In this document: positions 1 to 11,076 of the stretch, in pieces | Numbering within the stretch: position 1 is the first letter of the stretch | How the letters are laid out: every line of letters begins with the position of its first letter | Assembly: GCA_029204225.1 (NCBI GenBank) | Contig: CM055111.1 | Span: 28,664,340 to 28,728,339, forward strand | DNA from: Diphasiastrum complanatum | Taxonomy: Eukaryota; Streptophyta; Lycopodiopsida; Lycopodiales; Lycopodiaceae | Direction of reading: 5' to 3' | Length of the DNA: 64,000 nt | Program-made: the position numbers and the translations under genes | Notes under the pieces: generated by a model | Told to the model about the DNA's origin: nothing | What the model saw: the letters and a program-made list of their open reading frames with translations, nothing else | Databases searched by the model: none

Positions 1-1344
1 GAGCGTGCGGAATGCCATCACCTTATCCTCTAGGCTCTCATCTCTCGATGGAGAGCCTGCTGTTGCTGATGTTGATGGTCGATTGTTTTCCACGCCAGCG
101 GCGATGGCGTTTGTGAAATGAGTTGTTACTCTTTGCAATGGATCGCCATATGCAGTCGAAAGCTCCGTTAATTTCTTCAAGGTATTTGTGCAATCCGGCG
201 ATATTCTTCTTTCCGATGCTGTTAACGATCCTGCCATGGTGATTGTGTCGAGATATTTTACACAATCAATCAGAAGCTGCAGTATTCTAAGGCCTCGATC
301 GCCACCCTTTCTTTCCAGATTTGCTCCCAGTAATCCGATGCTTGACAGCATGCCAAACGCATCCCTGCGATCCTGAGGTGGCCAAAGGTTGGGCAGCGCT
401 AGCAAATGCGAGGGATAGTGAGGTTGCTGATGTTGCAATGCTAGCGAGGCGAGATTACTGGAGGAGAGGAGATGATTAGACCATGATGCGGAGGGCAAAT
501 CAGCTGGGCATACTTGTTGCGTCCAGGCGGAGGGGGAAATGCTTTCCGAGGAGCAAGCAAATGCAAAATCGTCTCTCCAACTCTCTTCCGGCGAGCTTTG
601 AGTAGATTCACAAGGATTCCTCTCAAAGCATGAGGCTATTCCTACCTCTCCCGCTTCATTCATCAGACAATCTATCCACTCCGAGCTGCTATCGCTCTGA
701 TCAACCATAATCTTTTCTCCAAATTTCATAGCCCGTGGATCCTCCAGATAATAGGTAGAAGCGGGCGGTGATCTTATGCCAGCCATCTCTGCTGATTTGC
801 AGTAAAGGAGATCTCCATTTTCTTCGAAAATTCTGCAATCGGCAGCTCTATTTTCGATGGAATTCGCAAAATCGGTGGCAAAGTCATCCGTTGCAGGATG
901 GTCTGTAAGGCATACATCCTCCTGCAAGCATTGCTCGATGTCGTGGAATTGTTGCTCTGTGAAAGATAAGGGAGAGTGCATGGAATCCAGAGATGGGCTG
1001 GAGAGATGATCCAAAACAGAAGTAGGCTCCAGGAAGGAGGAGGAGTAGGAGAGATCCTCAAATGCATCAGAACAGCAGGTTCTGGAGATGGGTGGAGAAA
1101 GATAGTGGTTGGGATTTGTCTTCCGCGCTTGCCATGACTGAAGTACTGGCCATGGATCGTTGTCTGCCATGCCGCTTTGGACTTCCCTTCCTCCGTCATA
1201 CCACGCTGGCGGTGGCTGTTGCTGTTGCTGATGCTGTTGTTTCTGAAGCAGCTGTTGAGCTATGGCCATGAGAGAAGCGTCCGAGCGAGAGGATGCGTGA
1301 TAGAACATGAAGCCGCTTGAATTGTCTGCAAAGGAATGCGCCAT
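1..1344 (-). CDS. GRAS transcription factor, SCL4/SCL7-like (N-terminal part; runs off window)
   Basis: A single uninterrupted minus-strand frame of 448 codons runs from ATG at 1344 to the first base of the window, so the protein is incomplete at its C-terminus. It opens with an acidic/Ser-rich region containing LMAIAQQLLQKQQ followed by a Gln/Pro run (about residues 26-46), the N-terminal signature I know from the SCL4/SCL7 branch of GRAS proteins. An SSEWIDCLMNEAGE segment resembles the EWM-box of that branch, and LWPP follows near residue 320. The GRAS domain begins about residue 345 (RGLRILQLLIDCVKYL) with the LHRI-type stretch LSTAYGDPLQRVTTHF and ends in EDKVMAFRTL, matching the region just before the VHIID motif, which lies outside. 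GRAS proteins are nuclear transcription regulators; SCL4/7 members are linked to stress responses. The family call is firm, the subfamily likely. No intron is visible in the part seen. Confidence 0.88.
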   Translation of the reverse strand, partial: MAHSFADNSSGFMFYHASSRSDASLMAIAQQLLQKQQHQQQQQPPPAWYDGGREVQSGMADNDPWPVLQSWQARKTNPNHYLSPPISRTCCSDAFEDLSYSSSFLEPTSVLDHLSSPSLDSMHSPLSFTEQQFHDIEQCLQEDVCLTDHPATDDFATDFANSIENRAADCRIFEENGDLLYCKSAEMAGIRSPPASTYYLEDPRAMKFGEKIMVDQSDSSSEWIDCLMNEAGEVGIASCFERNPCESTQSSPEESWRDDFAFACSSESISPSAWTQQVCPADLPSASWSNHLLSSSNLASLALQHQQPHYPSHLLALPNLWPPQDRRDAFGMLSSIGLLGANLERKGGDRGLRILQLLIDCVKYLDTITMAGSLTASERRISPDCTNTLKKLTELSTAYGDPLQRVTTHFTNAIAAGVENNRPSTSATAGSPSRDESLEDKVMAFRTL

Positions 1345-2600
1345 AGCGTCTAGATTTGTATCTCTATCTCTCTTGACTGAGTAGGTACAATAATTCTACT
1401 ATGCGGAAGAAGAGGCTGGATCTTAAGTCAGGTTTTTGGCATCGTCATGAATCTGCTTGTAGCCTCCCACTCGATCCATGCTACAAAATTTTCCGGTAAA
1501 AGTTATTTCCTGCCCCTGATGATCCCCCTCAATTCTTTGAAGAAAGTGCTTCCTGATTGCCCACTCGGGAACATATAGGCTCACATATTCTCAGAGTAGA
1601 AGTAAATGATTAGCAGCAAGCTTAGCAGCACACAATCCACAAGGTGAGAAAATAAAAAAAAAAACAAAAGGACTACTATACCAGCAGAAGCTTAATATTC
1701 TTGCAACAGCTGCAAAAAAAAACTTGCCTTCCCAGAAGGAGATCAGCTTAGCAAAACAGGAACAAGACAATCTGCGTCTTCAATTATGTAAGGTTCACAA
1801 ACTAATGCTCTGCCAGTAGCAGAATCATCCTTGATTTTACACAAAGGCAGCACAATACGAGGGCGAGGAAAGCTGGGTATGTGTTTTATAAAGCAGTAGG
1901 TAGATAATTGGAAGGAAAGAACAGCCAGAGAGTGAACCGGGGGGGGGGGGGGGGGTTTGTAGAGCAACAGACTATAAAGTCAGCTTACACGGAAAGGTGT
2001 GAGAGAAAAACAGAGAAAGAGATTGAGAGAGAGGGAGGGGTTTGTGAGGCCTAACAAGGAAAGAGACGGAGAGTAAAGCGATGAAGGTAGCACAGCGATG
2101 ATGCAGAACACGAAAGGGACTTGTGGAAAGAGGTGAAGCTCGCATGTGGGTCCCCTTCCATCTCTTTTTTTTCCCCACCCCCAGCTCTCTCTTGTCTCTC
2201 TCACCATCTCTCTTCCCTCCCTCACACAATCAGCTCAAAGCATGGATGGATGGAAAGGACAATACTGAAGGAGATGAAGATGGGGATGTATGCAGCTGAC
2301 TGCGACTGTATGCAGCCAGCAGCTAAAACAGAACTCTGCCTGCTCCTCTCCACTCCTTTAGTGAGTAAGGCCGCGCAACCGGTGAACAGGCGGTGCTGGA
2401 GGCTGCTACTCAGAAGCTCACAACTTCCGCTTTCGGTTTTCTTGGATCAAACAACTATGACCTGCAGCAAATGCTGGTGTTATCAGAGATGACAGAGAAG
2501 GAAAACATTGGGGGGCGGGGGGGAGAGAGAGAGAGCGCGAGAGAGAGAGAAACTAACCTACCCACTCCCAACTGATCTTCCTCTGTACTACACCACGGCT
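1345..2600 (-). promoter_or_regulatory. 5' flank and probable leader/promoter of the GRAS gene
   Basis: This is non-coding sequence upstream of the minus-strand GRAS ATG. On the coding strand it contains several CT-rich stretches (opposite the GA-rich runs at about 1990-2060 and 2520-2552), typical of plant 5' leaders and core promoters. It also holds an 18-base G run at 1939-1956 (C run on the coding strand). No convincing TATA box could be assigned, and the transcription start and any leader intron are unknown. Short open frames here are low-complexity and not believed. Confidence 0.4.
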
Positions 2601-3998
2601 CCCTGTTCACCCCTTGAAATCCTCAACTACACCCATCAGTTAGAGAGGCCAGACTGTACAGCCCACATCAGAAATACACTCCTTCCCACGTTCACCTCTC
2701 TCCATCTCAGCACCAAACCCACTGCCAAGCCACTCACCTCACCACCCACAAAAATTATACTACATCAAAGTACCAGTCCCCCAGTGCCCACCCTGCAGCT
2801 ACTGCCAAATCATCTCATCCCATAGCTGCTAGCACAGCCGTGGCTGAGACCTAGGATCTTCCCTGGTACTTCCACAGCCAGGGTTGGATGGATCATGGGC
2901 CTGTCAGAGACCAAAACTGTAGGCAGCCATGGCTTAACTCAAATTCTCCCCAGAGAGGAAAGATCAGCTTTCAAGTTTCAATGTAGCTGCTAAAGGAGAT
3001 CCAAAATTGAAACAGTCTGTAGATAGATGATTGCTAGGATGGATAAGTCCAAGGTCACGGTCCAGTAATGGCTCAATTCAGCCTGCAGAAAAGTGTACTC
3101 ATTGTACATAGGGAGAACTGTAGCAAGCCAGGTCTTGGCAGCATTGTAGCACACTTAGGATTCTAGACCCACATGAGTTTCCTGCTGTAAAGTTGGGAGA
3201 AGCAACTTGGTACAAATGGGTCAGCATACTTACAAATCAGGAAGAAAAGTATTACTCAACCCTCTCTTGAATAAACAAATCACAAGCCTGGGCAATAATT
3301 TGCATTCCAACAATTTCTAATTGGCTGTTTTTGCAGTGGTTACACATAGTAGCTACCTTTGAGTTTTGTTTTTTCTTAAATATTACTACAATCAACTCAT
3401 AAGGTGATGTCATCCTCTTTATCCAACTCATAAGGTTTGGAATTTATGAATTTCCTAAATGGATCATATATCAATTCATGAGATCACTTGTCTTATCTTT
3501 CTAGTCCACCGCTGTCAAAGGACACTTGGGACAAGTCGGGAAGCGCAACAAGTTACTAAGTTGGGTAAGAGGGAAATTCATGCCATGTTGATGTTGGAGA
3601 CTCAATCCCTGGCTATTGCACCCTCAAGATACTTGGGCTCGAAAGTGTTCAACTTGGGATCGACTTTTGCATTAGGTTCGGTCGAACATGTCAGTTGTGC
3701 AAAATCTATGCATTATGTTGTAAGTGAAGCGTAGTGTGTCGAATGATTTTTTTTTTTTTGCAACCATGTAATTGCACCAACATGATTATGTACAATTGTT
3801 TACACTCTACATTGCGACCACACTATGGAGCACATACCTTCCAAGTTTTGAAAGGTGTGGGCTCAAACGTGTCCCTTGTGCAAGTACGGAGCATGCAGCT
3901 TCCAGTTTTTGAAGGTTGTGGGGTCCAAGATGTCTTTTTTGCACCTAGACAAAAATTCATGAGCCTTTATCACCTCAAGCACACGTAGATCAACTCGG
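2601..3998. other. Intergenic, no gene recognised
   Basis: AT-rich plant intergenic sequence. The longest frame (3459-3734, plus, 91 codons) has no recognisable domain and no supporting codon pattern, so it is not called. Nothing else is seen. Confidence 0.5.
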
Positions 3999-4158
3999 CT
4001 ATGGTGAGGGACTTAGTTGTTCTATTTTAAGATAGAGTTATAGTGTTCAATCGAAAACTTAGGGTGAAAGATTATTTTCTATGGTGAGGGACTTGGTTGT
4101 TCTATTTTAAGATATAGCTATAGTGTTCAATCGAAAAATTAGCGTGAAAAATTATTTT
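3999..4158. repeat. Two-copy tandem duplication, 80-bp unit
   Basis: Copies start at 3999 and 4079, both with CTATGGTGAGGGACTT, and run through GATAKAGYTATAGTGTTC to ATTATTTTCT. They differ at only a few bases, so the duplication is recent or conserved. Confidence 0.9.
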
Positions 4159-4708
4159 CTTTGTATAAGTTATGAAATTAGAATAATATATTTTTATATT
4201 GAACAAAGTAATTTGAGGTTGCAACTTTCCATGTAGTGCTATATTTGGTGGTTGTTGCAACCTCTCAAAAATATATATTGAGTGTTACTATGCTATTGAT
4301 TAAAATGTAAAGATTCATTATTATAAACCATCATTTAAACATGGTCCTTTGCTAGTAACTTCTCACCATATATATCTATACATTTTTGAGACAACATGAG
4401 TATGATGACACCACACATAATTGTGTCATTGATTCAACAAGAACATCATTGATTCAACAAGAACATGAATATTCATAAATTTCTCATTGACTAAGTTTTG
4501 CTTACGTCTTCACAAGAGAAGTCAACATGAGATATAGGTTTCGAAGTACAAATTGTGGAACACCAACCATTTTCAAAATATTGAAATTGCATGCCATGAT
4601 GACCTTTTTTTTGTATGAATGTCCTTGAAAGCGATGTTGTTAAAGTGACTGACATTGAAAGTAAGAACAATTTTACCTTTAACATTAGCCACCAAAATCA
4701 AAAGAAAA

Positions 4709-4862
<154 letters not shown>

Positions 4863-5272
4863 AAACACACACCTAATAGTATGAATGGAGGGGAAAAGAG
4901 AAGGCCCAAAGGGGGGGGGGGGTGTAGGGGAGGGAGGGAGGGGGGGTTGTCTTGTGTTGCACACGTACTAATCCCTCACTAGAAAAGGTACATCAATGTT
5001 GCAAAAAACTACAAGTGAAGGTTCTCCTAGTTGTTGAGGGGATCCAACTTGCTAGCTCAAAAAATCAATCACATTTATCAAGCACATAAAACAACACATG
5101 ATCCACGATGAGTGCCTCATTGTATCTTGATTACATAGCATCATGTAAATCTTTATCCTAGTAGCTAAGCAGCAATGATAAACGATGTAGTTTATATAGG
5201 ATGTTTTCCTATGTAGATGTGTGTAATGCAGGTCTCCCTAATACAAGAACCTTTTAAATAAAAAAAAGTTAT

Positions 5273-5990
5273 TGAAAATGCAAGAGAGCATGCATTCAAC
5301 AATGTGAGAAATTGTCAAAAAATTGGCAAATCTAGCTTGATCAAAAGCATTTAAGTTGTACATAGGTGGGTCCCACACATGTGAATCCTTGTTGGCATGT
5401 GTGAGGTGAGGTCAAAGTTGTTTAGATATCATTCACAGGGTTAGTTAAGCTTGTTTGGTCATAATTCCTAAATTATAGGGCCAAATTCCTTGAATCATGG
5501 AGGTGGATAACCAACCTAGCCACCAACTTGCAAAACTCTAGGGTTAGTAAGATTGACAAATTAGGACAAAAATGGTCAATAATATTCCTTATTACATGCT
5601 ATATTTTCACCTAACTTGAGGTGGGGAAGAGCTTATTGTACATACAATCCATCATTCCATAGTGAGGAGATAGAAGTTTTGGAGCAAATTGGCAATCTTG
5701 AGTTTTCTACACAATTGTCTTGAGTTTTTGTGAATGCTTTGGTATCTAAATTTGATTCCACTTAATCCTCTAATAATAGGCTGTATTTGAGTCCGTACCA
5801 CACACGTGTGGGGTTGGAATTCCATGTTTGATCAATGGTTTTGATTGCTCTTGATTGTGGGATTCAATATAGCTTTTCTAGATCAAGATCTTGTGACTAG
5901 TTTTTGCAATAGATAGGTGTATCAATCAATCAATCACTCTTGGAGCCTTATGTAGGTTCATTTATGGTCCTCTGTGTTGTACTTTCAACA
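5273..5990 (+). repeat. LTR of a Ty1-copia retrotransposon
   Basis: The 3' end is fixed by ...TTTCAACA immediately followed by an initiator-Met primer site. The 5' start is placed at TGAAAATGCAAG because a related LTR at 51928 starts TGAGAATGCAAA and shares downstream blocks (a GCCAAAAATCTAGCTT-like segment, then a palindromic CACACGTGTG, here at 5801-5810). Length is about 718 bp. The left boundary is an inference from that comparison. Confidence 0.7.
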
Positions 5991-6003
5991 TGGTATCAGA
6001 GCC
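5991..6003 (+). other. Copia primer-binding site (initiator-Met tRNA)
   Basis: TGGTATCAGAGCC directly abuts the LTR end. It is complementary to the 3' end of plant initiator-Met tRNA and marks the start of the internal region on the plus strand. Confidence 0.92.
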
Positions 6004-6912
6004 AAGTACAAGAGGATAATCATTGATCAAAGGACAATCCATTTTTAGCAAGTTGTTGCTAGAAAGCTAGTCTTGAGAAGGCAAGTTCAAATCAAGTCTT
6101 AGGTTGAACATTTGGGATCCAAACTTGGTGAGGGTCAATAGCTGTAGTCAAATTCAAGTAATTACATAAATATCAAAATCTCATAGAGAAAGAAAATTCA
6201 TAGTCAATACTAACATATAAATTTACTTATTTGGAAAGTTTTGTTTTTAAAAATTTTGAGTTCTTGTAGTTGTTAATGTTAATTAACATTGAGTTATTAA
6301 CATATGATTTTCAAGTAATTAAGTAAATTTGAAATCCTTGCAGTTTCCCACACGTGTGGGCACCCCTATACCAACATTCCAATTTTCTTGAGCATTGTTT
6401 TGTGGAATCCTTCCTAAGTGTTCTTTTGAATCAAGATCAAGGGGATCTTGCCACTTGTGTCTTTGTGAATATCAAGTGAGTTGCTAGTGAGGAAATTTTT
6501 GAAAGAAAACTTAGGGAGGGTTGAGAAGTTCAATCTACTTTGTGTTCATTGATTTTCTCAAGAGTAGTCAATAGAGTGAAAAATTGGCCAGTAGTCTAGC
6601 TTCAAATCTCTTTTGATCCTTGCCGGCTCTCAAGGAGAGAGTTAATTAGACCTAAGTGAGTCTAGAAGTAGCATTTGGTAATGAGAAAGTTGATTTTTAG
6701 CTCAAGCTTGAGTGCTCTATTCTTGGTGAATCAGGCAAGACAAATTTTCCAAGCATTATTGACATTGGTGAGGAGAGTAAAATAGATAGTGATCAAGACC
6801 TTTGTGGATCTTGAGTATAACTTTGTGTTAGTCACTATAAGGTTGCAAACACCTTGGTTTTCACCTCTAATCACAACTCATGTGTGTACATTGTGTACCA
6901 CAATATTTTTCC
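6004..6912 (+). other. Leader / degraded gag of the copia element
   Basis: This is internal sequence between primer site and gag knuckle. No intact gag frame is visible. A second palindromic CACACGTGTG lies at 6349-6358, and phrases about 6400-6800 resemble decayed leader/gag of the same family, but no domain can be assigned. Confidence 0.45.
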
Positions 6913-7047
6913 ATGGAAGCTAGTGGAAGGAAGAATGAGTCAAGATTCAAGTGCTACTTGTGTGGCAAGAAGGCACACTTTGCATCCAAGTCATTAGAGG
7001 AGTTTCAAATATCAAAAAGACTCTATATGGAATGCCATGTAGGATAA
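6913..7047 (+). pseudogene. Copia gag zinc-knuckle fragment
   Basis: A 44-residue frame from ATG at 6913 contains CYLCGKKAHFASKS, a CX2CX4HX4C nucleocapsid knuckle in which the last Cys is Ser. The frame stops shortly after. No protease, integrase or RT follows, so the element is truncated here. Confidence 0.75.
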
Positions 7048-7562
7048 TGAAAAAATAAAAAAAATAATAATATTGTTTATTTGCTTGCCCCCACCACTCC
7101 CAAGGCCTCCCCAACTCCCAATGCTCTAACCATAGTGTCTACAGTCATAGAACTCTAAACTGTTCATAGTCTAACTTGTCTAAATTTGAATATCCCTCCA
7201 TTGTTTACGATGAGGGCAATCTTCTCATTGGATCTAAAATATGAGCGCCATCCCCAAATTCGAATCAAGAAAAAAAGCAAAATGTATGAATATGCATTCC
7301 CTCCACTGGAATGAAAATATGAGCGCCATCTCCAAATATGAGTGCCATCTTCACATTGGAATGATAAGATGAGTTCCATCTCCATATTTGAATCACGCAG
7401 AAAAGCAAAATCAATGGATTGATGGTACAAAGTATATAATATAATAAAAGATAAGTACTTTGATTTGTTTTGAAAAATCTATTCTTAGTACTTTAATGCA
7501 TTTGATTACTTTCTTGTTTTTTCTGATGATGACATTGTACCATCTACATTTGGATATCCCTA
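7048..7562. other. Intergenic with short imperfect repeats
   Basis: Three copies of an AATATGAGYGCCATCTCC-type unit occur at about 7235-7395. No domain is recognised in the 88-codon minus frame over them. Nothing else is seen. Confidence 0.5.
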
Positions 7563-8573
7563 TTGATTTGCACCTTTAGAGAAAAGAGGAGCAAGGGACT
7601 TCCAATATCTGCTGATGATCGTTCCCGTTATAGGAAAGAAGAAAAGAAGAACTCTAATTTGTGGACAGACGGAACATTGTATCCTCAAGATCCTAGCACT
7701 TTGACTCATCCCACATTCTCTTCAATAACTCATCTAGTTACATGGATATGCAATGGGCATACTAGATTAGTAGGATATTGTGAGAGATTGTTGAACTATG
7801 CAAATCAGTTATCTATGAAAAAAATTCACTTTTTAGAATGTGAGTTGATACGCATATCCTCTTGTTATCAAAAAAGAGATTGTCTTGTCCAAAAGACTTT
7901 AGAGAAAAATGAAGAACTCAATAGAAATAATGAATCACTACAGAAGATAACATTCGATATTAAATCAGAACTAGAGCAAATGCAATCAATCTTACAATCT
8001 ATTCGATTTGAAAGCTTACAATTACTGAAGGATGTGGAAGTGGCTAAGAAGAAGGCTAGGAATAAAAGCGAAAGTGATAAAGTTGCAAGGATATTCAAAC
8101 TTTTTCAAAAGGAAGTTATCAAAATAGAAGAATCTGTGCATTCAAGTAAGCATATTTTGATCAATGACATATGATTTTATTTCAGCTATGGTGATAATCT
8201 GCTAACTATTTGGTTTTTTTGCAGATTTGCATTAGTAGCTCCTTAGAATACTAAGGACAATGCTTTACTTGGAATGTCGTTGGGCTCAGTATTGACAGAC
8301 AAATCCACTGAGTGTATCATGATGAACGATAGGAGTTCCCATGTAAAGTGCAAAATTGCAAAGTCTTTGATGGTGGACATTCAAAAAAATTTAGATAAGA
8401 CTATAGTTCAGGGTGCCTACAGGTATTAGCAGAGAAGCATATGCAACAATATTTCAACTTATTAGAACTTAATATTTGAACATGAAAATAACAGGATTGG
8501 TTACCCTTTGCTGGAGATCACCCGGAAGCCCGATGTAGTCGTTCTTCAAATAGCTCGGTTGTCTGAGTTGTGA
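7563..8573 (+). pseudogene. Unrecognised coiled-coil gene remnant with exon/intron structure
   Basis: The first open part (7563-8145; the frame stays open to 8174) encodes about 195 residues. About 60 N-terminal residues (DGTLYPQDPSTLTHPTF) precede a long charged, Leu-heptad-rich coiled coil (KTLEKNEELNRNNESL onward). A CAA/GTAAGC donor lies at 8145/8146 and a poly-T CAG acceptor ends at 8224. The next block (8225-8422) reads NALLGMSLGSVLTDKS to IVQGAYR, has a CAG/GT donor, and joins in phase across 8423-8494 to IGYPLLEITRKPDVVVLQIA with stop TGA at 8571-8573. Against an intact gene, block 2 has an in-frame TAG at 8244-8246 and the first junction is one base out of phase. No family was recognised and it is not retroelement-like. 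It is either a host gene relic or a gene whose first junction I have misplaced. Confidence 0.5.
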
Positions 8574-8716
8574 TTCCTACAGGTATATGATGAATAAACA
8601 TAGAACCTAAAATAGCTTTCATCTGATCCTAGATCAAAGATTAGTAAATGTGCATGGAGAATCTTGAAATAGAAATTAGTGTTCATCACCAAGAAGACAA
8701 CTGTGAGGCTTAATTT

Positions 8717-8730
8717 CCGATAGTCCCCCC
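8717..8730 (-). other. Polypurine tract of minus-strand copia element
   Basis: On the minus strand TTAAGGGGGGAC directly follows the end of the RNase H frame. That is the expected position of the plus-strand primer just before a 3' LTR. The LTR itself is not recognisable to the left. Confidence 0.5.
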
Positions 8731-10650
8731 TTAAGATCACGGTTGGTGACTTGGTATCTTTGTGAGGTTCAACATGCTGAAAAACTTCTGATGCTTGATC
8801 CTGGGAAGCACTTTGGTGAAGATGTCTGCAACCATTTTTGTTGTGGAGAAGTATTGAAGGATCGCTTGCCCTTAGAAAACTTTCTCTCGAATGAAATGAT
8901 ACTGGATTTCTATGTGCTTAGACTTGCCATGAAATATGGGATTCAATGACACTAAAATACAGCTCAAGTTGTCACACACGATGGTAGTAGCATTGAACTG
9001 AGTGTGATGTAGGTCGCGAAGTAATAACCTAATCCATATAGCTTCTTTTTAAGCTTGACATGCTACGATGTAATCTGTCTCTGTTGAAGAAAGCACGACT
9101 AATTTCTGCTTCCTTGAGTGTCACGAAATCAGTCCCCCTGCCAAATAGAAGTAGAACCCAGAGGTAGATTTTTTGGTGGAGACTGTTCCTCCCCAATCTG
9201 AGTCAGAGTAGCCTTGCAGGATGAGTGGGTCGATAGCATTTTCATCATACCGTAGAATGTGATCTAAACTTTTCTAAATATATCTCATCACTCTCTTTAA
9301 TGCTTTCCAATGAGAGATCCCAGGATTGGAGATGAATTGACTTAACGTGCTAATAGTGTATGCTAAATTTGGTCTAGTACACAACATTGCATACATCAAA
9401 GATCCTATAAGTGAATGATAAGGGTACTTCGCTAAGTCGAGTACTTCACTTTCAGAATCAGCACAAGTAGATTTAGTCAATACTATGCTTGGATCCATTG
9501 GAGTATCAATTGGTTTGCAATCAGACATATGAAATTTTTTTTAAATGCCTTTTAGATATGTCTGTTGGCTAAGATAGATCTTCTTCTGGAGTCTTTCTCT
9601 AGTAATGTGAATTCCTAGCAAAGAATGGATAGCACCTAGATCAATCATGACAAGTTCCTTAGTAGTGTGTAGTAGGAAATTGTCGTTAGACAAAATAAAT
9701 GCATCATCTACGTAAAGAGCTATGTGGACTGGATGGACACCTATATGGTTGGAATAAACATTACAATCAGTCAAATTGTTTGCAAAACCCAATTGAATGA
9801 GATAAGAGTTGATTTTATCGAACCATGCTCTTGCGGCCTACTTCAGACCATAGATTGCTTTGTGCAGCTTGCACACTTTGTGCTCTTGGCCCCTTCTGGT
9901 TGGAAGGTATACAGCTCCTCTTCGACATTGCCATTGAGAAATGTTGTCCTGACACTGGTGCATTTTGAGGTCTTCTGCGGCTGCCAATGCTATCAGAGTT
10001 CTGATTGACTGCATTTTGACAATAGGAATAAATTTTTTTTGATAATCCACTCCTTGGACTTGAGTGAATCCTCTAGCCACTAGTCGTAATTTCCATTTTG
10101 CAATGAAACCATCAGAGTTGATCTTCTTCTTGAAGATCCACTTGTTGTCGATAACTCTCTTTGAGTGGGGAAGTCGACCAGTGTCCAGGTCTGATTCGTC
10201 AAAAGTGAGTTGTACTCGCCTTCCATAGTTTCTTGCCACTTCAAAGCATCCTTGGAGTTAATTGCTTCGGCTAGGGTCTCTGGTTCTTCTGATGAAGTCC
10301 AGAATGATTGAGGTGTATACCTCTCAAGAACTGTTCGAGTCTATGAGGATCTGCAAACACTTGGTTGACCAGAATGCAATGATGCTTCTTCTTGAATTTG
10401 TCTAGATCTGCTTGAGCTAGCTTGGTCTGGTCTGGTGACAAGTATTGTCGGTTGCTCGACTTCTATAGATGTACTTGCAGGTTCTATAGAAGAGACATTA
10501 TTGTTGGAAGACTCCATGCTACGTAAAATAGAATGAAATGACATAACATCGTTTATCAATAGTTGTTCAAAATCATAGTATGTATGTTCTTGGAATATTA
10601 CATCCCTAGAGACAAATGCTACATTGGTGGATGGATCATAAACTTTGTAG
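8731..10650 (-). pseudogene. Ty1-copia pol remnant (integrase tail, RT, RNase H)
   Basis: Reading the minus strand from 10650, the integrase C-terminal tail (KAYKVYDPSTNVAFVSRDVI) leads through a linker to RT with NKWIFKKK, LVARGFTQVQGVDY, KAIYGLK and the catalytic ALYVDDAF at about 9715. It continues through DTPMDPS and CTRPNLAYTISTLSQF to RNase H with YSDSDWGG, LSSTETDY and VCDNLS, then KSKHIEIQYHFIREKV and ADIFTKVLP. Several in-frame stops (one at the expected Gln after YGLK, others as TAG/TGA in RNase H) and frameshifts make it inactive. It belongs to a different copia lineage from those at 12.6, 37 and 55 kb, judging by its RT wording. Confidence 0.9.
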
Positions 10651-11060
10651 GCCTTATGTTAATTAGTTTGGGCTCAAAATGGGTCCTTTAAGATATTTGA
10701 CTTTAGAGAGAGATTACATAGAGAGAGAATGGAAACCAATTTTGTTTGGTTATCATTTTTTGAGTTTCCGGTAATGCCTGCATTCTAACTATTGTGGTTA
10801 GAACTAGCTCTAACTTCAAGCATTAATTTGTTAGGCATGTTTGTAAAAACAACCATACATTTGTCATATAATTTGGGGCTGTAAATGTCTACCAATAATA
10901 ATATTGCAACATGGTACCTGCGCCTAAAAGATATGAATGGTCTATCATTAAAGCCTAATGGTCGCCAAATTTTGTACCTAGGGATATGATATGTTTGCAA
11001 AAACTCACAAGGCTTTGCTCTACATAAGCACAAACATGACAATAAAAAAAACTTTAAGTT
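10651..11060. other. Intergenic / unassigned
   Basis: An 85-codon minus frame at 10785-11042 shows no recognisable motif. It could be further decayed copia integrase, but HHCC and DDE residues are not seen. Confidence 0.4.
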
Positions 11061-11076
11061 CGAATTTCACGCCCGG

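Noticed and set aside
774..1199. 141-codon minus-strand frame
   Set aside because: It is a shadow of the GRAS coding frame, which is open across the same interval and has recognisable motifs.
3459..3734. 91-codon plus frame as a possible gene
   Set aside because: No domain, no splice or start context, and ordinary AT-rich composition.
5991..6003. tRNA gene suggested by TGGTATCAGAGCC
   Set aside because: Only the tRNA 3'-end complement is present, directly after an LTR; it is a retrotransposon primer site.
9724..10008. 94-codon plus frame
   Set aside because: Antisense shadow of the minus-strand copia RT.
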